Positions 35,667 to 43,093 of a DNA stretch of 52,474 nt are shown here, in pieces; positions within the stretch are counted from its first letter, which is position 1, and every line of letters begins with the position of its first letter. The stretch covers positions 1 through 52,474 of the forward strand of contig CAZDSS010000005.1 of assembly GCA_964508185.1 (NCBI GenBank), in the 5' to 3' direction. This DNA is from CAZDSS01 sp964508185 (lineage in GTDB: Bacteria > Pseudomonadota > Alphaproteobacteria > Sphingomonadales > Govanellaceae). The notes under the pieces were generated by a model, which was not told the DNA's origin, did no database searches, and saw nothing but the letters and a program-made list of their open reading frames with translations. The position numbers and the translations under genes are program-made.

Positions 35667-36741
35667 AGACGCTGCCGCGCGCCTCGAGGCGCTCCACCTC
35701 CGCCCAGGCGATCTCGGCCATGGGCTTGGCGAGCGCACCCATGTCGCGGGCATGCTGGCTGGTGGCGGTTCCGGCGACCACCCGGCCCATGATGCCCTGC
35801 AGGATCCCCGCCATGCGGAAGATGTTGTAGATCATGTAGAAATCCCAGTGCGGGATGCTGGCGCGCCCGGTGCGGCGGCAATAGGCGGCCACATATTCCT
35901 CTTCCGTCGGAATCCCCAGAGCCTTGAGATCCTGACCCTTCAGCCCGCTGAACACATGGGGCGGCAGCCGCCACAGCATGGTGGCGTAGGAAAAGTCCGC
36001 CAGCGGATGACCAAGGGTCGAGAGCTCCCAGTCGAGGATCGCGAGCACCCGCGGCTCGGTCGGGTGGAAGATCATGTTGTCGATGCGGAAGTCGCCATGG
36101 ACGATGGAGGTCTCCTCGCCCTGGGGGATATGGGCCGGGAGCCATTCCATGAGGCGATCCATGGCCGGGATCTCCTCGGTCTTGCTGGCCCGGTACTGCT
36201 CCGACCAGCGGGCCACCTGGCGCGCGATGTAGTTGCCGGGGCGGCCGTAGTCGCCGAGCCCCACCGCCTCGTAGTCCACCTGATGCAGGCGGGCGATGGT
36301 GTCGTTCATGGCGTCATAGATCGCCGCCCGCTCGGCGGGCTCCATGCCGGGAAGATTGGGCTCCCAGAACACCCGTCCGGCGACGAAGGCCATGATGTAG
36401 AAGGCGGTGCCGATGATGCTGTCGTCCTCTTCGAGGACATAGGGCTCGGCCACCGGGATCCCCGCCTTGTGCAGGGCGGAGATGACGCGGAATTCGCGGT
36501 CCACCGCATGGGCGGATTTCAGAAGCTTCCCCGGCGGCTTGCGGCGCAGCACATAGGTGCGGTCGGGGGTCGTGAGCTTGTATGTGGGGTTCGATTGCCC
36601 GCCCTTGAACTGCTCGATCTTCAGGGGGCCGGAAAAGCCCGGAATCTTCGCCTCCATATAGGCGGCGAGTTTCGCCTCGTCGATCTCAAGTCCGGGGCGG
36701 ACGGCGGTTGTCCCTTCGTTCGCCTGTTGCCGCGACGTCAT
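35665..36741 (-). CDS. Phosphotransferase of the APH/ACAD10-11 kinase family
   Basis: Kinase-fold protein of 358 residues. The Brenner-type catalytic motif is IVHGDFRIDN (Asp217 base, Asn222) and the metal site is ILDWELSTLGHP (Asp237). An N-lobe Lys/Arg region (YVLRRKPPGKLLKSAH) matches bacterial relatives of the kinase domain of mitochondrial ACAD10/ACAD11, which phosphorylate 4-hydroxy fatty acyl-CoA in lipid catabolism. Aminoglycoside phosphorylation is unlikely. The ATG overlaps the purD stop (ATGA), so it is translationally coupled to purD, although no metabolic link is obvious. Confidence 0.88.
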   Translation of the reverse strand: MTSRQQANEGTTAVRPGLEIDEAKLAAYMEAKIPGFSGPLKIEQFKGGQSNPTYKLTTPDRTYVLRRKPPGKLLKSAHAVDREFRVISALHKAGIPVAEPYVLEEDDSIIGTAFYIMAFVAGRVFWEPNLPGMEPAERAAIYDAMNDTIARLHQVDYEAVGLGDYGRPGNYIARQVARWSEQYRASKTEEIPAMDRLMEWLPAHIPQGEETSIVHGDFRIDNMIFHPTEPRVLAILDWELSTLGHPLADFSYATMLWRLPPHVFSGLKGQDLKALGIPTEEEYVAAYCRRTGRASIPHWDFYMIYNIFRMAGILQGIMGRVVAGTATSQHARDMGALAKPMAEIAWAEVERLEARGSV

Positions 36742-38033
36742 GAAGCCTCCTCCTCTTCTCGTTTGACGGCCCGCCAGCCGATGTCCCGGCGGCAGAAGCC
36801 TTCGGGCCAGTCTATACGGTCGATGGCGGCGTAAGCCCGGGCCTTGGCCTCGCGCACATTGCGGCCGACGGCGGTGACGTTGAGAACGCGGCCCCCCGTC
36901 GCGATCACGCGGCCGTCCTCGACCTTCGTTCCGGCATGGAAGATCTCGACCCCCTCGACGGCGGCCGCATCCTCAAGCCCGCGGATCTCCGTGCCCTTCA
37001 CGTAGCTTCCGGGATAGCCCTTTGCCGCCATCACCACGGTCAGCGCCGCTTCGTCCCGCCAGCGCAGGCTGATCTGGTCCAGCGCGCCGTCGCAGGCGGC
37101 GATCAGGGCCGACAGGAGATCGGATTTGAGCCGGGTCATCAGTACCTGACATTCCGGGTCGCCGAAGCGGGCGTTGTATTCGATGAGCTTGGGGCCGTCC
37201 GCCGTGATCATCAGCCCGGCATAAAGGACGCCCCTGTAGGGGCTGCCGATCTCGGCCATGCCGCGGATCGTCGGCTCGATGATCCGGCGCATGGCGGCGT
37301 CGATCATGGCGTCGGTCATCACGGGGGCCGGGGAATAGGCGCCCATGCCCCCCGTATTGGGGCCGGTATCGCCGTCGCCCACCGCCTTGTGGTCCTGAGC
37401 GGTGGCGAGGGGCAGCACCGTCTTGCCATCGGTCATCACGAAGAAGCTCGCTTCCTCGCCCGTCAGGAACTCCTCCACCACCACCGACGCGCCGGCCTCG
37501 CCGAAAGCTCCTGCGAACATCTCGTCGACCGCCGCTTCGGCCTCGGCGACGGTCTCAGCGACCACGACGCCCTTGCCGGCCGCAAGGCCGTCCGCCTTGA
37601 CGACGATGGGCGCGCCTTGCGCGCGGATATAGCCTTTCGCCTGTTCGGCGTCGTCGAACCGGGCATAGGCCGCGGTCGGAATGCCGAAGCGGGCGCAGAG
37701 ATCCTTGGTGAAGCCCTTGGAGCCCTCGAGCCGCGCGGCCCCCGCCGTCGGCCCGAAGGCGCGGATGCCGGCGGCGTCCAGCCGGTCGACGAGGCCCGCG
37801 ACCAGCGGCGCCTCGGGCCCCACCACCACGAGGCCGATGTCATTTTCCCGGCAGAAGGCGATCACCGCGTCCGCGTTCAGGGGATCGAGATCGACGCAGG
37901 TCGCGACCCGGGCGATGCCGCCGTTTCCGGGCGCGCAATAGAGCCGGCCCAGGATGGGAGACGCCGAAAGGGCCCAGGTCAGCGCATGTTCGCGACCGCC
38001 CGATCCGATGACGAGGACATTGATCTCTTTCAT
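36738..38033 (-). CDS. purD: Phosphoribosylamine-glycine ligase
   Basis: ATP-grasp enzyme of 431 residues for step two of de novo purine synthesis (GAR synthetase). It opens with NVLVIGSGGREHALTWAL, the characteristic nucleotide-binding N-terminus, and contains VVVGPEAPLVAGL, the ATP-grasp lysine segment PIVVKADGLAAGKGVVVAE and the FGDPECQVLMTRL signature. It is full length. It diverges from xseA across 122 bases that hold a good promoter for xseA. Confidence 0.97.
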   Translation of the reverse strand: MKEINVLVIGSGGREHALTWALSASPILGRLYCAPGNGGIARVATCVDLDPLNADAVIAFCRENDIGLVVVGPEAPLVAGLVDRLDAAGIRAFGPTAGAARLEGSKGFTKDLCARFGIPTAAYARFDDAEQAKGYIRAQGAPIVVKADGLAAGKGVVVAETVAEAEAAVDEMFAGAFGEAGASVVVEEFLTGEEASFFVMTDGKTVLPLATAQDHKAVGDGDTGPNTGGMGAYSPAPVMTDAMIDAAMRRIIEPTIRGMAEIGSPYRGVLYAGLMITADGPKLIEYNARFGDPECQVLMTRLKSDLLSALIAACDGALDQISLRWRDEAALTVVMAAKGYPGSYVKGTEIRGLEDAAAVEGVEIFHAGTKVEDGRVIATGGRVLNVTAVGRNVREAKARAYAAIDRIDWPEGFCRRDIGWRAVKREEEEAS

Positions 38034-38087
38034 GACAATTCGATCCGCCAGGCCTTGGTGATGCTACACGCGGTTCGGGCTTTGCCT

Positions 38088-38115
38088 TTGACCTCACCGC
38101 GCCTCCTTGTATCAT
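38088..38115 (+). promoter_or_regulatory. Sigma-70-type promoter for xseA
   Basis: TTGACC (38088-38093), a 16-base spacer and TATCAT (38110-38115). Both boxes differ from consensus at one position. It would start transcription near 38122, about 34 bases before the xseA GTG. Confidence 0.6.
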
Positions 38116-38155
38116 AGGACCCCTTCGACGCAAGCTCGTCATTCCGTGAGTTTCA

Positions 38156-39763
38156 GTGAGCAGCAAGCCGTTGCAAGAAAGCGAAACCCCACAGATCCCG
38201 CCGGGCGACCGGCCGTTCTCCAACGTCCGCGAATATACGGTGTCGGAATTGTCCTACGCGCTGAAGCGCACGGTCGAGGAGACATACGAATTCGTGCGGG
38301 TGCGCGGCGAGATATCCGGGCTGAAGCGGGCGGCGTCGGGGCATGTCTATCTCTGCCTCAAGGATGCGGACGCGGTGCTCGACGCCGTCTGCTGGAAGGG
38401 CACGGCGGTGCGGCTGCCCGTGAAGCCGCAGGACGGGCTCGAGGTGGTGGCGACCGGCAAGCTCACCACCTTCCCCGGCCGCTCCAAGTACCAGCTCGTG
38501 GTCCAGAGCATGGAGCTTGCGGGCGTCGGCGCCCTGATGGCGCTTCTGGAGGAGCGGCGCAAGGCCTTGGCCGCCGAGGGGCTGTTCGATCCCGCGCGCA
38601 AGAAGCCCCTGCCTTTCCTGCCGAAGGTGATCGGCGTCGTGACCTCGCCCACGGGCGCGGTCATCCGCGACATTCTCCACCGCCTGTCCGACCGCTTCCC
38701 CCGCGAGGTGATCGTATGGCCCGTGCTGGTGCAGGGGGAGGGGGCGGCGGCGCAGGTCGCGTCGGCCATCCGCGGCTTCAACGCCCTGCCGGAAGGCGGG
38801 CCGGTTCCGCGCCCCGATCTGCTGATTGTCGCCCGGGGCGGCGGCAGCCTTGAGGATCTCTGGGCCTTCAACGAGGAAATCGTGGTCCGCGCCGCGGCGG
38901 CGAGCGAAATTCCCCTGATTTCCGCGGTGGGGCACGAGACCGACACCACATTGATCGATTTCGCCGCCGACCTTCGCGCGCCGACGCCCACCGCGGCGGC
39001 CGAAAAGGCGGTGCCCGTGCGCGCCGATCTCCTTGCGGCGGTCGCGGGCTTCGCCCGCCGGCTCGACCATATGCGCCGCCGCATGATCGACGACCGCCGC
39101 GACCGGCTGCGCGGCCTCGTCCGCGGCCTGCCGCAGCCCCGCGACATCCTGATGCTGCCGCGCCAGCGGCTGGATGTGTGCAGCGACCGGCTGCCGCGTG
39201 CGCTGGTCGCCGCCGTCGAACGCCGGGAAGCGCGGCTTCAGACCCTTGCAGCGCGCCTCACGCCCCATATCTTGAAGGAGCGCACGGACCGCCTGCGGAT
39301 CCGGATGGGCGATCTCGGCGGCCGGATGGGGCGGGCGCTCGCCACGGAAATGCGCGACCGGCAAGGGCGGATTTCCGCGCTTTCCCGGCATCTCCGGCCG
39401 GAAATCCTGCAGCGGGAGGTTGCGCGCGAGCGGGAAAAGCTGCACATAGTCGCCACCAGACTGGAACGGAGCGGCCTCGTCTCGCTGCAGTCGGCGCGCC
39501 AGGAACTGGCGGCCAAGGCGCGGCTTCTGGACAGTCTGGGCTATGACCAGGTGCTGAAGCGCGGCTTCGCGCTGGTGCGGGACGCCAACGGGCGGCCGCT
39601 GGTGCGCGCCGCCGGGATCCGTCCTGGCGCCCATCTCGAAATCGAATGGGCGGACGGCAGGCTCACGGCGCGCGCCGCGGGAACGCCCGGGCCGCAAGCA
39701 TCCGGTTCGGCGAAACCGGCGGCAAGCTCCGCAGCACAGGATCGACAAGGAAAACTGTTATGA
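38156..39763 (+). CDS. xseA: Exodeoxyribonuclease VII large subunit
   Basis: Catalytic subunit (535 residues) of ExoVII, which degrades single-stranded DNA from both ends. The N-terminal OB-fold (YTVSELSYALKRTVEETYEFVRVRGEIS) is followed by the nuclease domain with VIGVVTSPTGAVIRDI, VARGGGSLEDLWAFNEE and SAVGHETDTTLIDFAADLRAPTPTAAAE, then a long Arg-rich coiled coil. The start is GTG at 38156. Its stop overlaps the ATG of the DUF2093 gene (ATGA), an arrangement I know from other alphaproteobacteria. The small subunit xseB is not in the window. Confidence 0.96.
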   Translation: MSSKPLQESETPQIPPGDRPFSNVREYTVSELSYALKRTVEETYEFVRVRGEISGLKRAASGHVYLCLKDADAVLDAVCWKGTAVRLPVKPQDGLEVVATGKLTTFPGRSKYQLVVQSMELAGVGALMALLEERRKALAAEGLFDPARKKPLPFLPKVIGVVTSPTGAVIRDILHRLSDRFPREVIVWPVLVQGEGAAAQVASAIRGFNALPEGGPVPRPDLLIVARGGGSLEDLWAFNEEIVVRAAAASEIPLISAVGHETDTTLIDFAADLRAPTPTAAAEKAVPVRADLLAAVAGFARRLDHMRRRMIDDRRDRLRGLVRGLPQPRDILMLPRQRLDVCSDRLPRALVAAVERREARLQTLAARLTPHILKERTDRLRIRMGDLGGRMGRALATEMRDRQGRISALSRHLRPEILQREVAREREKLHIVATRLERSGLVSLQSARQELAAKARLLDSLGYDQVLKRGFALVRDANGRPLVRAAGIRPGAHLEIEWADGRLTARAAGTPGPQASGSAKPAASSAAQDRQGKLL

Positions 39764-39987
39764 ACCGTTCGTTTGATTCCCTGCTCGAAGGTCGCGAGGC
39801 GAAGATCCGCTTCCTCCCCAGCGATTTCGAGGTGCTGAGCCCGGGCAGTTACGTCACCTGCTCCGTCACCGGGGACCGCATTCCCCTCGACCAGCTCCGC
39901 TACTGGAACGCCGAGCGGCAGGAAGCCTATCGCGATTGCGAGATCGCGACTCGGCGCTACGAAGAACTGCGCGACGGCAAGGCGTGA
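39760..39987 (+). CDS. DUF2093 protein
   Basis: A 75-residue cytoplasmic protein matching the alphaproteobacterial DUF2093 family: AKIRFLPSDFEVLSPGSYVTC, then IPLDQLRYWNAERQEAY. The two cysteines could bind metal, but there is no CxxC pair. The function is unknown; the family is regularly found right after xseA. Translation is coupled at both ends (ATGA with xseA, GTGA or a short overlap with the peptidase gene). Confidence 0.88.
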   Translation: MNRSFDSLLEGREAKIRFLPSDFEVLSPGSYVTCSVTGDRIPLDQLRYWNAERQEAYRDCEIATRRYEELRDGKA

Positions 39988-39992
39988 CGCCC

Positions 39993-40808
39993 ATGCGGGG
40001 GCTGGTCCTCGTTCTTCTCGGATTATTGCTGATTGCCACCCCCGCCGCAGCGGGCGGCAAGCTGGAGCTTGACGGCACCTTCGCGCAAGGGGGCCTCGTC
40101 AAGGGTCTGACCGAGCCCGGCGCAAAGGTGACCCTCGATGGCCGGACGATCCGGGTCGATCGCTGGGGCCGCTTCGTCTTCGGCTTCGGCCATGACGCGG
40201 GGAAGGAAGCGGTGCTCAGGGTCGTCTATCCCTCCGGCGAGGAAGAGGTGCGCAAGCTCGAGATCCGGCAGCGCAAATACAATATCCAGCGCATCGACGG
40301 CCTGCCGCAGAAGATGGTGACCCCCGATCCCGAAGTTCTGGCCCGCATCCAGCGGGAAAACGCCCAGATCGCCGAGGCGCGGCGGCGGGATACGGACGCC
40401 GCCTGGTTCTGGGACGGCTTCAAGCGCCCTGCGGAAGGGCGGATCACCGGCGTCTATGGCAGCCAGCGCATCCTCAACGGCGAGCCCAAGCAGCCCCATT
40501 TCGGAATCGACTTCGCCGGCCCCCGGGGCAGCACCGTGGTGGCGCCCGCGCCGGGCATCGTGGTGCTGGCCGAGGAAGATCACTACTACACCGGCAAGAC
40601 GGTGCTGATCGACCACGGCCACGGCATCAATTCCGTCCTCATGCATCTCGATTCCATCTCGGTCAAGCCGGGGACAAGGGTCGAGGCCGGCGATCCCATC
40701 GGCACCATCGGCGCGACCGGCCGGGCCACCGGGCCCCATCTCGACTGGCGCGTCAACTGGTTCAACGTGCGGCTCGACCCCGGCTTCCTGATCGGCGAAG
40801 TTCAGTAG
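39993..40808 (+). CDS. M23-family peptidoglycan endopeptidase
   Basis: Periplasmic protein of 271 residues with a signal peptide (cleavage near PAAA-GG). A beta-sandwich domain (about 22-92) precedes the LytM domain. Its metal site has His169 and Asp173 (HFGID), while the usual HxH reads His249-Leu-Asp251 (TGPHLDWRVNWF), so the last ligand is Asp. Other HLDW-type members exist, so the protein may be active or may act as an amidase activator. The ATG at 39993 is favoured; a GTG at 39984 overlaps the DUF2093 stop and would add three residues. Confidence 0.9.
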   Translation: MRGLVLVLLGLLLIATPAAAGGKLELDGTFAQGGLVKGLTEPGAKVTLDGRTIRVDRWGRFVFGFGHDAGKEAVLRVVYPSGEEEVRKLEIRQRKYNIQRIDGLPQKMVTPDPEVLARIQRENAQIAEARRRDTDAAWFWDGFKRPAEGRITGVYGSQRILNGEPKQPHFGIDFAGPRGSTVVAPAPGIVVLAEEDHYYTGKTVLIDHGHGINSVLMHLDSISVKPGTRVEAGDPIGTIGATGRATGPHLDWRVNWFNVRLDPGFLIGEVQ

Positions 40809-40817
40809 AAAAGGAAC

Positions 40818-40849
40818 CCCGTCCATACGCCGTTTGGCGCGAAGACGGG
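40818..40849 (+). terminator. Nested hairpin after the M23 peptidase gene
   Basis: CCCGTC (40818-40823) pairs with GACGGG (40844-40849), with an inner CGCC/GGCG stem. There is no T run, so a weak or rho-assisted terminator at best. Confidence 0.35.
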
Positions 40850-40868
40850 CAGGGTGCTGCCCAGTTCT

Positions 40869-40881
40869 TGTGCAGTGCACA
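40869..40881. promoter_or_regulatory. 13-base inverted repeat upstream of the TorF-type porin
   Basis: TGTGCAGTGCACA is a perfect 6+1+6 palindrome located 67 bases before a sigma-54-like promoter. Position and symmetry suit a dimeric activator site; the activator is not recognised. Confidence 0.4.
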
Positions 40882-40947
40882 TAAGGCGGCGGGCGGCGGC
40901 GACGGGATTTTCCGTATCAAGGCAGGGGGGAGGCGTTCTCCGGCCGC

Positions 40948-40963
40948 TGGCACGGATCTTGAT
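40948..40963 (+). promoter_or_regulatory. Sigma-54-like promoter for the TorF-type porin
   Basis: TGGCACGGATCTTGAT matches the -24/-12 consensus TGGCAC-N5-TTGCW at all positions except one: the C of the -12 GC is A. The spacing of 10 bases between the GG and the TTG's G is right. Transcription would begin near 40975, leaving room for the AGGAGG at 40991. Confidence 0.45.
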
Positions 40964-41001
40964 ACCACGCCCGGTGCGTTGCTCACTTGAAGGAGGAAGC
41001 C

Positions 41002-41718
41002 ATGGAAGGCAATAAGAGCGGCAAACTTCTCCGTACGTTGTGTTCGGCTGCGGTCTTCGCGGCCGGTCTGGGAGGCACCGGAGCGCTGGCGCAGGAAGAT
41101 TCCGAATGGGGAACCTTCAGCGCCGACGTCACCTTTGCTTCGGAATATATCTTTCGCGGCGTGTCCATGAGCGACGAGGACCCGGCGCTCCAGGGCAGCC
41201 TGGTCTGGACCCATAACAGCGGCGTCTATGTGGGCGCCTGGGGCTCCAGCGGCAATTTCGGCGTCGACGGTTCTCTCGAAGTGGACTGGTTCGCAGGCTA
41301 CGCCACCGAGGTGAGCGGCGTGTCGCTCGACTTCTCCGTCACCTACTACACCTATCCGGGCGACGAGGCGGACCTCAACTATTTCGAGGTGATGGCCAAG
41401 GCGGGCTACGATCTGGGTCTCGCCGCGATCACCGCGGGCGTCGCCTATGTGCCGTCGGGGCAGGACGCCTATGGCGACGAGGATGCGGTCTATCTCTTCT
41501 CCGACCTCGAGATCCCGATCCCCAACACCTCGGTGACCGCCGGCTTCCATATCGGCTACGAGGATTTCGGCGGCGGCGTTGACAAGCTCGACTGGAGCGC
41601 CGGGCTCTACACCACCATCGCCGGCATCAATCTCGGCCTCGCCTATGTGGACACCAACCGCTACAACGGCGGCCTGTCGGACGCCCGGGTGCTGTTCACC
41701 ATCGGCAAGAGCTTCTAA
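41002..41718 (+). CDS. TorF-type (Gcw_chp family) putative porin
   Basis: Outer-membrane beta-barrel of 238 residues. The signal peptide ends near GALAQ-ED, and the barrel opens with TFSADVTFASEYIFRGVSMSDEDPALQGSL, the hallmark of the Gcw_chp/TorF family, ending in an aromatic Phe (FTIGKSF). Relatives often sit beside glnK-amtB, implying a role in nitrogen nutrition, but no such genes are here. An ideal AGGAGG lies at 40991-40996, which fixes the ATG at 41002. Upstream lies a sigma-54-like promoter, consistent with nitrogen or other enhancer-dependent control. Confidence 0.9.
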   Translation: MEGNKSGKLLRTLCSAAVFAAGLGGTGALAQEDSEWGTFSADVTFASEYIFRGVSMSDEDPALQGSLVWTHNSGVYVGAWGSSGNFGVDGSLEVDWFAGYATEVSGVSLDFSVTYYTYPGDEADLNYFEVMAKAGYDLGLAAITAGVAYVPSGQDAYGDEDAVYLFSDLEIPIPNTSVTAGFHIGYEDFGGGVDKLDWSAGLYTTIAGINLGLAYVDTNRYNGGLSDARVLFTIGKSF

Positions 41719-41733
41719 GAGCTTTGGCCGCCG

Positions 41734-43089
41734 TCAGCTCCCGGCGACGGTCATGCCCTCGATGCGGACGGTCGGCGCGTCCGTGCCGTAGCGGAATTCG
41801 AGATCGTTCGCCGGGGCAAGCGCCGCGAACATATCCTTGAGATTGCCCGCGATCGTCACCTCGTTCACGGGGTAGGCGATCGCGCCGTTCTCGATCCAGA
41901 AACCGGCGGCGCCCCGGCTGTAATCGCCGGTCACCCCATTGACCCCCATGCCGATGAGCTCGGTGACGTAAAATCCCTCGCGGATGTCGGCCATGAGTTC
42001 GGCGGGCGAAAGCTTCCCCGGCGCCATGTAGAAATTGGAGATCCCCGGGCCGGGCGGGCCCGAGGTGCCGCGCCGGGCATGGCCCGTGGTGCGAAGCCCC
42101 AGTTGCCGGGCGGAGGCGCTGTCGAGCACCCAGCTCGTGAGGACGCCGTCGGCAATGAAATCGAGGGGACGGGTCGCGACCCCCTCGCTGTCGAAGGGGC
42201 GGGAGGACAGCCCCCGCCGCCGCAGGGGATCGTCCGTCACGGTGACCCCGGCGGGAAACACGGCGGTCCCCATCCTGTCCTTCAGGAAGCTCGTGCCGCG
42301 GGCGATGCTCTGCCCGTTGATGGCGCCCGCAAGATGGCCGATGAGGCTGCGCGACACGCGCGGATCGAACACCACGGGCACGCGGGCGGTCCTGGGCTTT
42401 CGCGGATTGAGCCGCCGCACGGCGCGCTCTGCGGCGCGGCGTCCGACGAGCTCCGCTGATTCCAGATCTTCCCGGTGGCGGGCGGATGACAAGTCGTCGT
42501 CCCGCTCCCGGTTGGTGCCGCTTCCCGCCCGGACGCTGACGCGCACCCCTTGCGACGAGGTGCGGTAGGAGCCCGAGAATCCGGTGCTGGTCACCAGCGT
42601 GAACCGGCTCGCGCTCCAGCTCGCGCCCGCGCCTTCGGAATTGGTGACGCCCTCGACCGCAAGGGCCGCTTCCTCCGCCGCGCGCGCCTGTTCCCGCAGC
42701 ATGTCGCCGGTGACCTCGGTCGGATCGAAAAGGTCGAGATCGGGCAGGGCCCCGGACGCAAGCTCCGCGGGGTCGGCCAGGCCGCACCAGGGATCCTCCG
42801 GCGCGACCCGCGCCATGTCGATCGCCCGCTCCACCAGGATGTCGAGGGTCGCGGGCGAAAGATCGGTGGAGGACACGATCGCCTGCCGCTTGCCGATGAG
42901 CACGCGGAGGCCGAGATCCTGATTCTCCGACCGCTCCGTATCCTCGAGCTTGCCGAGCCGCCAGGAGATGTGCTCCGACCGCCCCTCGAACAGGACGGCG
43001 TCGGCCGCGTCCGCGCCCGCGCGCCGGGCGCGGGATACGAGGTCTTCCAGCAAGTTGCGGCCGTCGTCGGACGAGAAAAGATCGCTCAT
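41734..43089 (-). CDS. pmbA: TldE/PmbA subunit of the TldD-TldE metalloprotease
   Basis: Protein of 451 residues of the TldD/PmbA family without the HExxxH motif, hence the non-catalytic E subunit. It shows the family segments NQDLGLRVLIGKRQAIVSSTDLS, PVVFDPRVSRSLIGHLAGAING, SFLKDRMG and GVNGVTGDYSRGAAGFWIENG. With TldD it forms a cytoplasmic heterodimer that unwinds and cuts unfolded peptides, including RiPP precursors such as microcin B17. The catalytic partner is encoded at 49390-50823. ubiD lies four bases upstream in the same direction. Confidence 0.95.
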   Translation of the reverse strand: MSDLFSSDDGRNLLEDLVSRARRAGADAADAVLFEGRSEHISWRLGKLEDTERSENQDLGLRVLIGKRQAIVSSTDLSPATLDILVERAIDMARVAPEDPWCGLADPAELASGALPDLDLFDPTEVTGDMLREQARAAEEAALAVEGVTNSEGAGASWSASRFTLVTSTGFSGSYRTSSQGVRVSVRAGSGTNRERDDDLSSARHREDLESAELVGRRAAERAVRRLNPRKPRTARVPVVFDPRVSRSLIGHLAGAINGQSIARGTSFLKDRMGTAVFPAGVTVTDDPLRRRGLSSRPFDSEGVATRPLDFIADGVLTSWVLDSASARQLGLRTTGHARRGTSGPPGPGISNFYMAPGKLSPAELMADIREGFYVTELIGMGVNGVTGDYSRGAAGFWIENGAIAYPVNEVTIAGNLKDMFAALAPANDLEFRYGTDAPTVRIEGMTVAGS

Positions 43090-43093
43090 GCCG

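Noticed and set aside
35665..36741. Aminoglycoside phosphotransferase resistance gene
   Set aside because: Overall sequence fits the ACAD10/11 kinase branch and the gene is coupled to purD.
40813..40834. Second EcfG-like site GGAAC...CGTT upstream of the TorF-type porin
   Set aside because: The spacer is 13 bases instead of 16-17, and the sequence forms part of a hairpin just after the peptidase gene.
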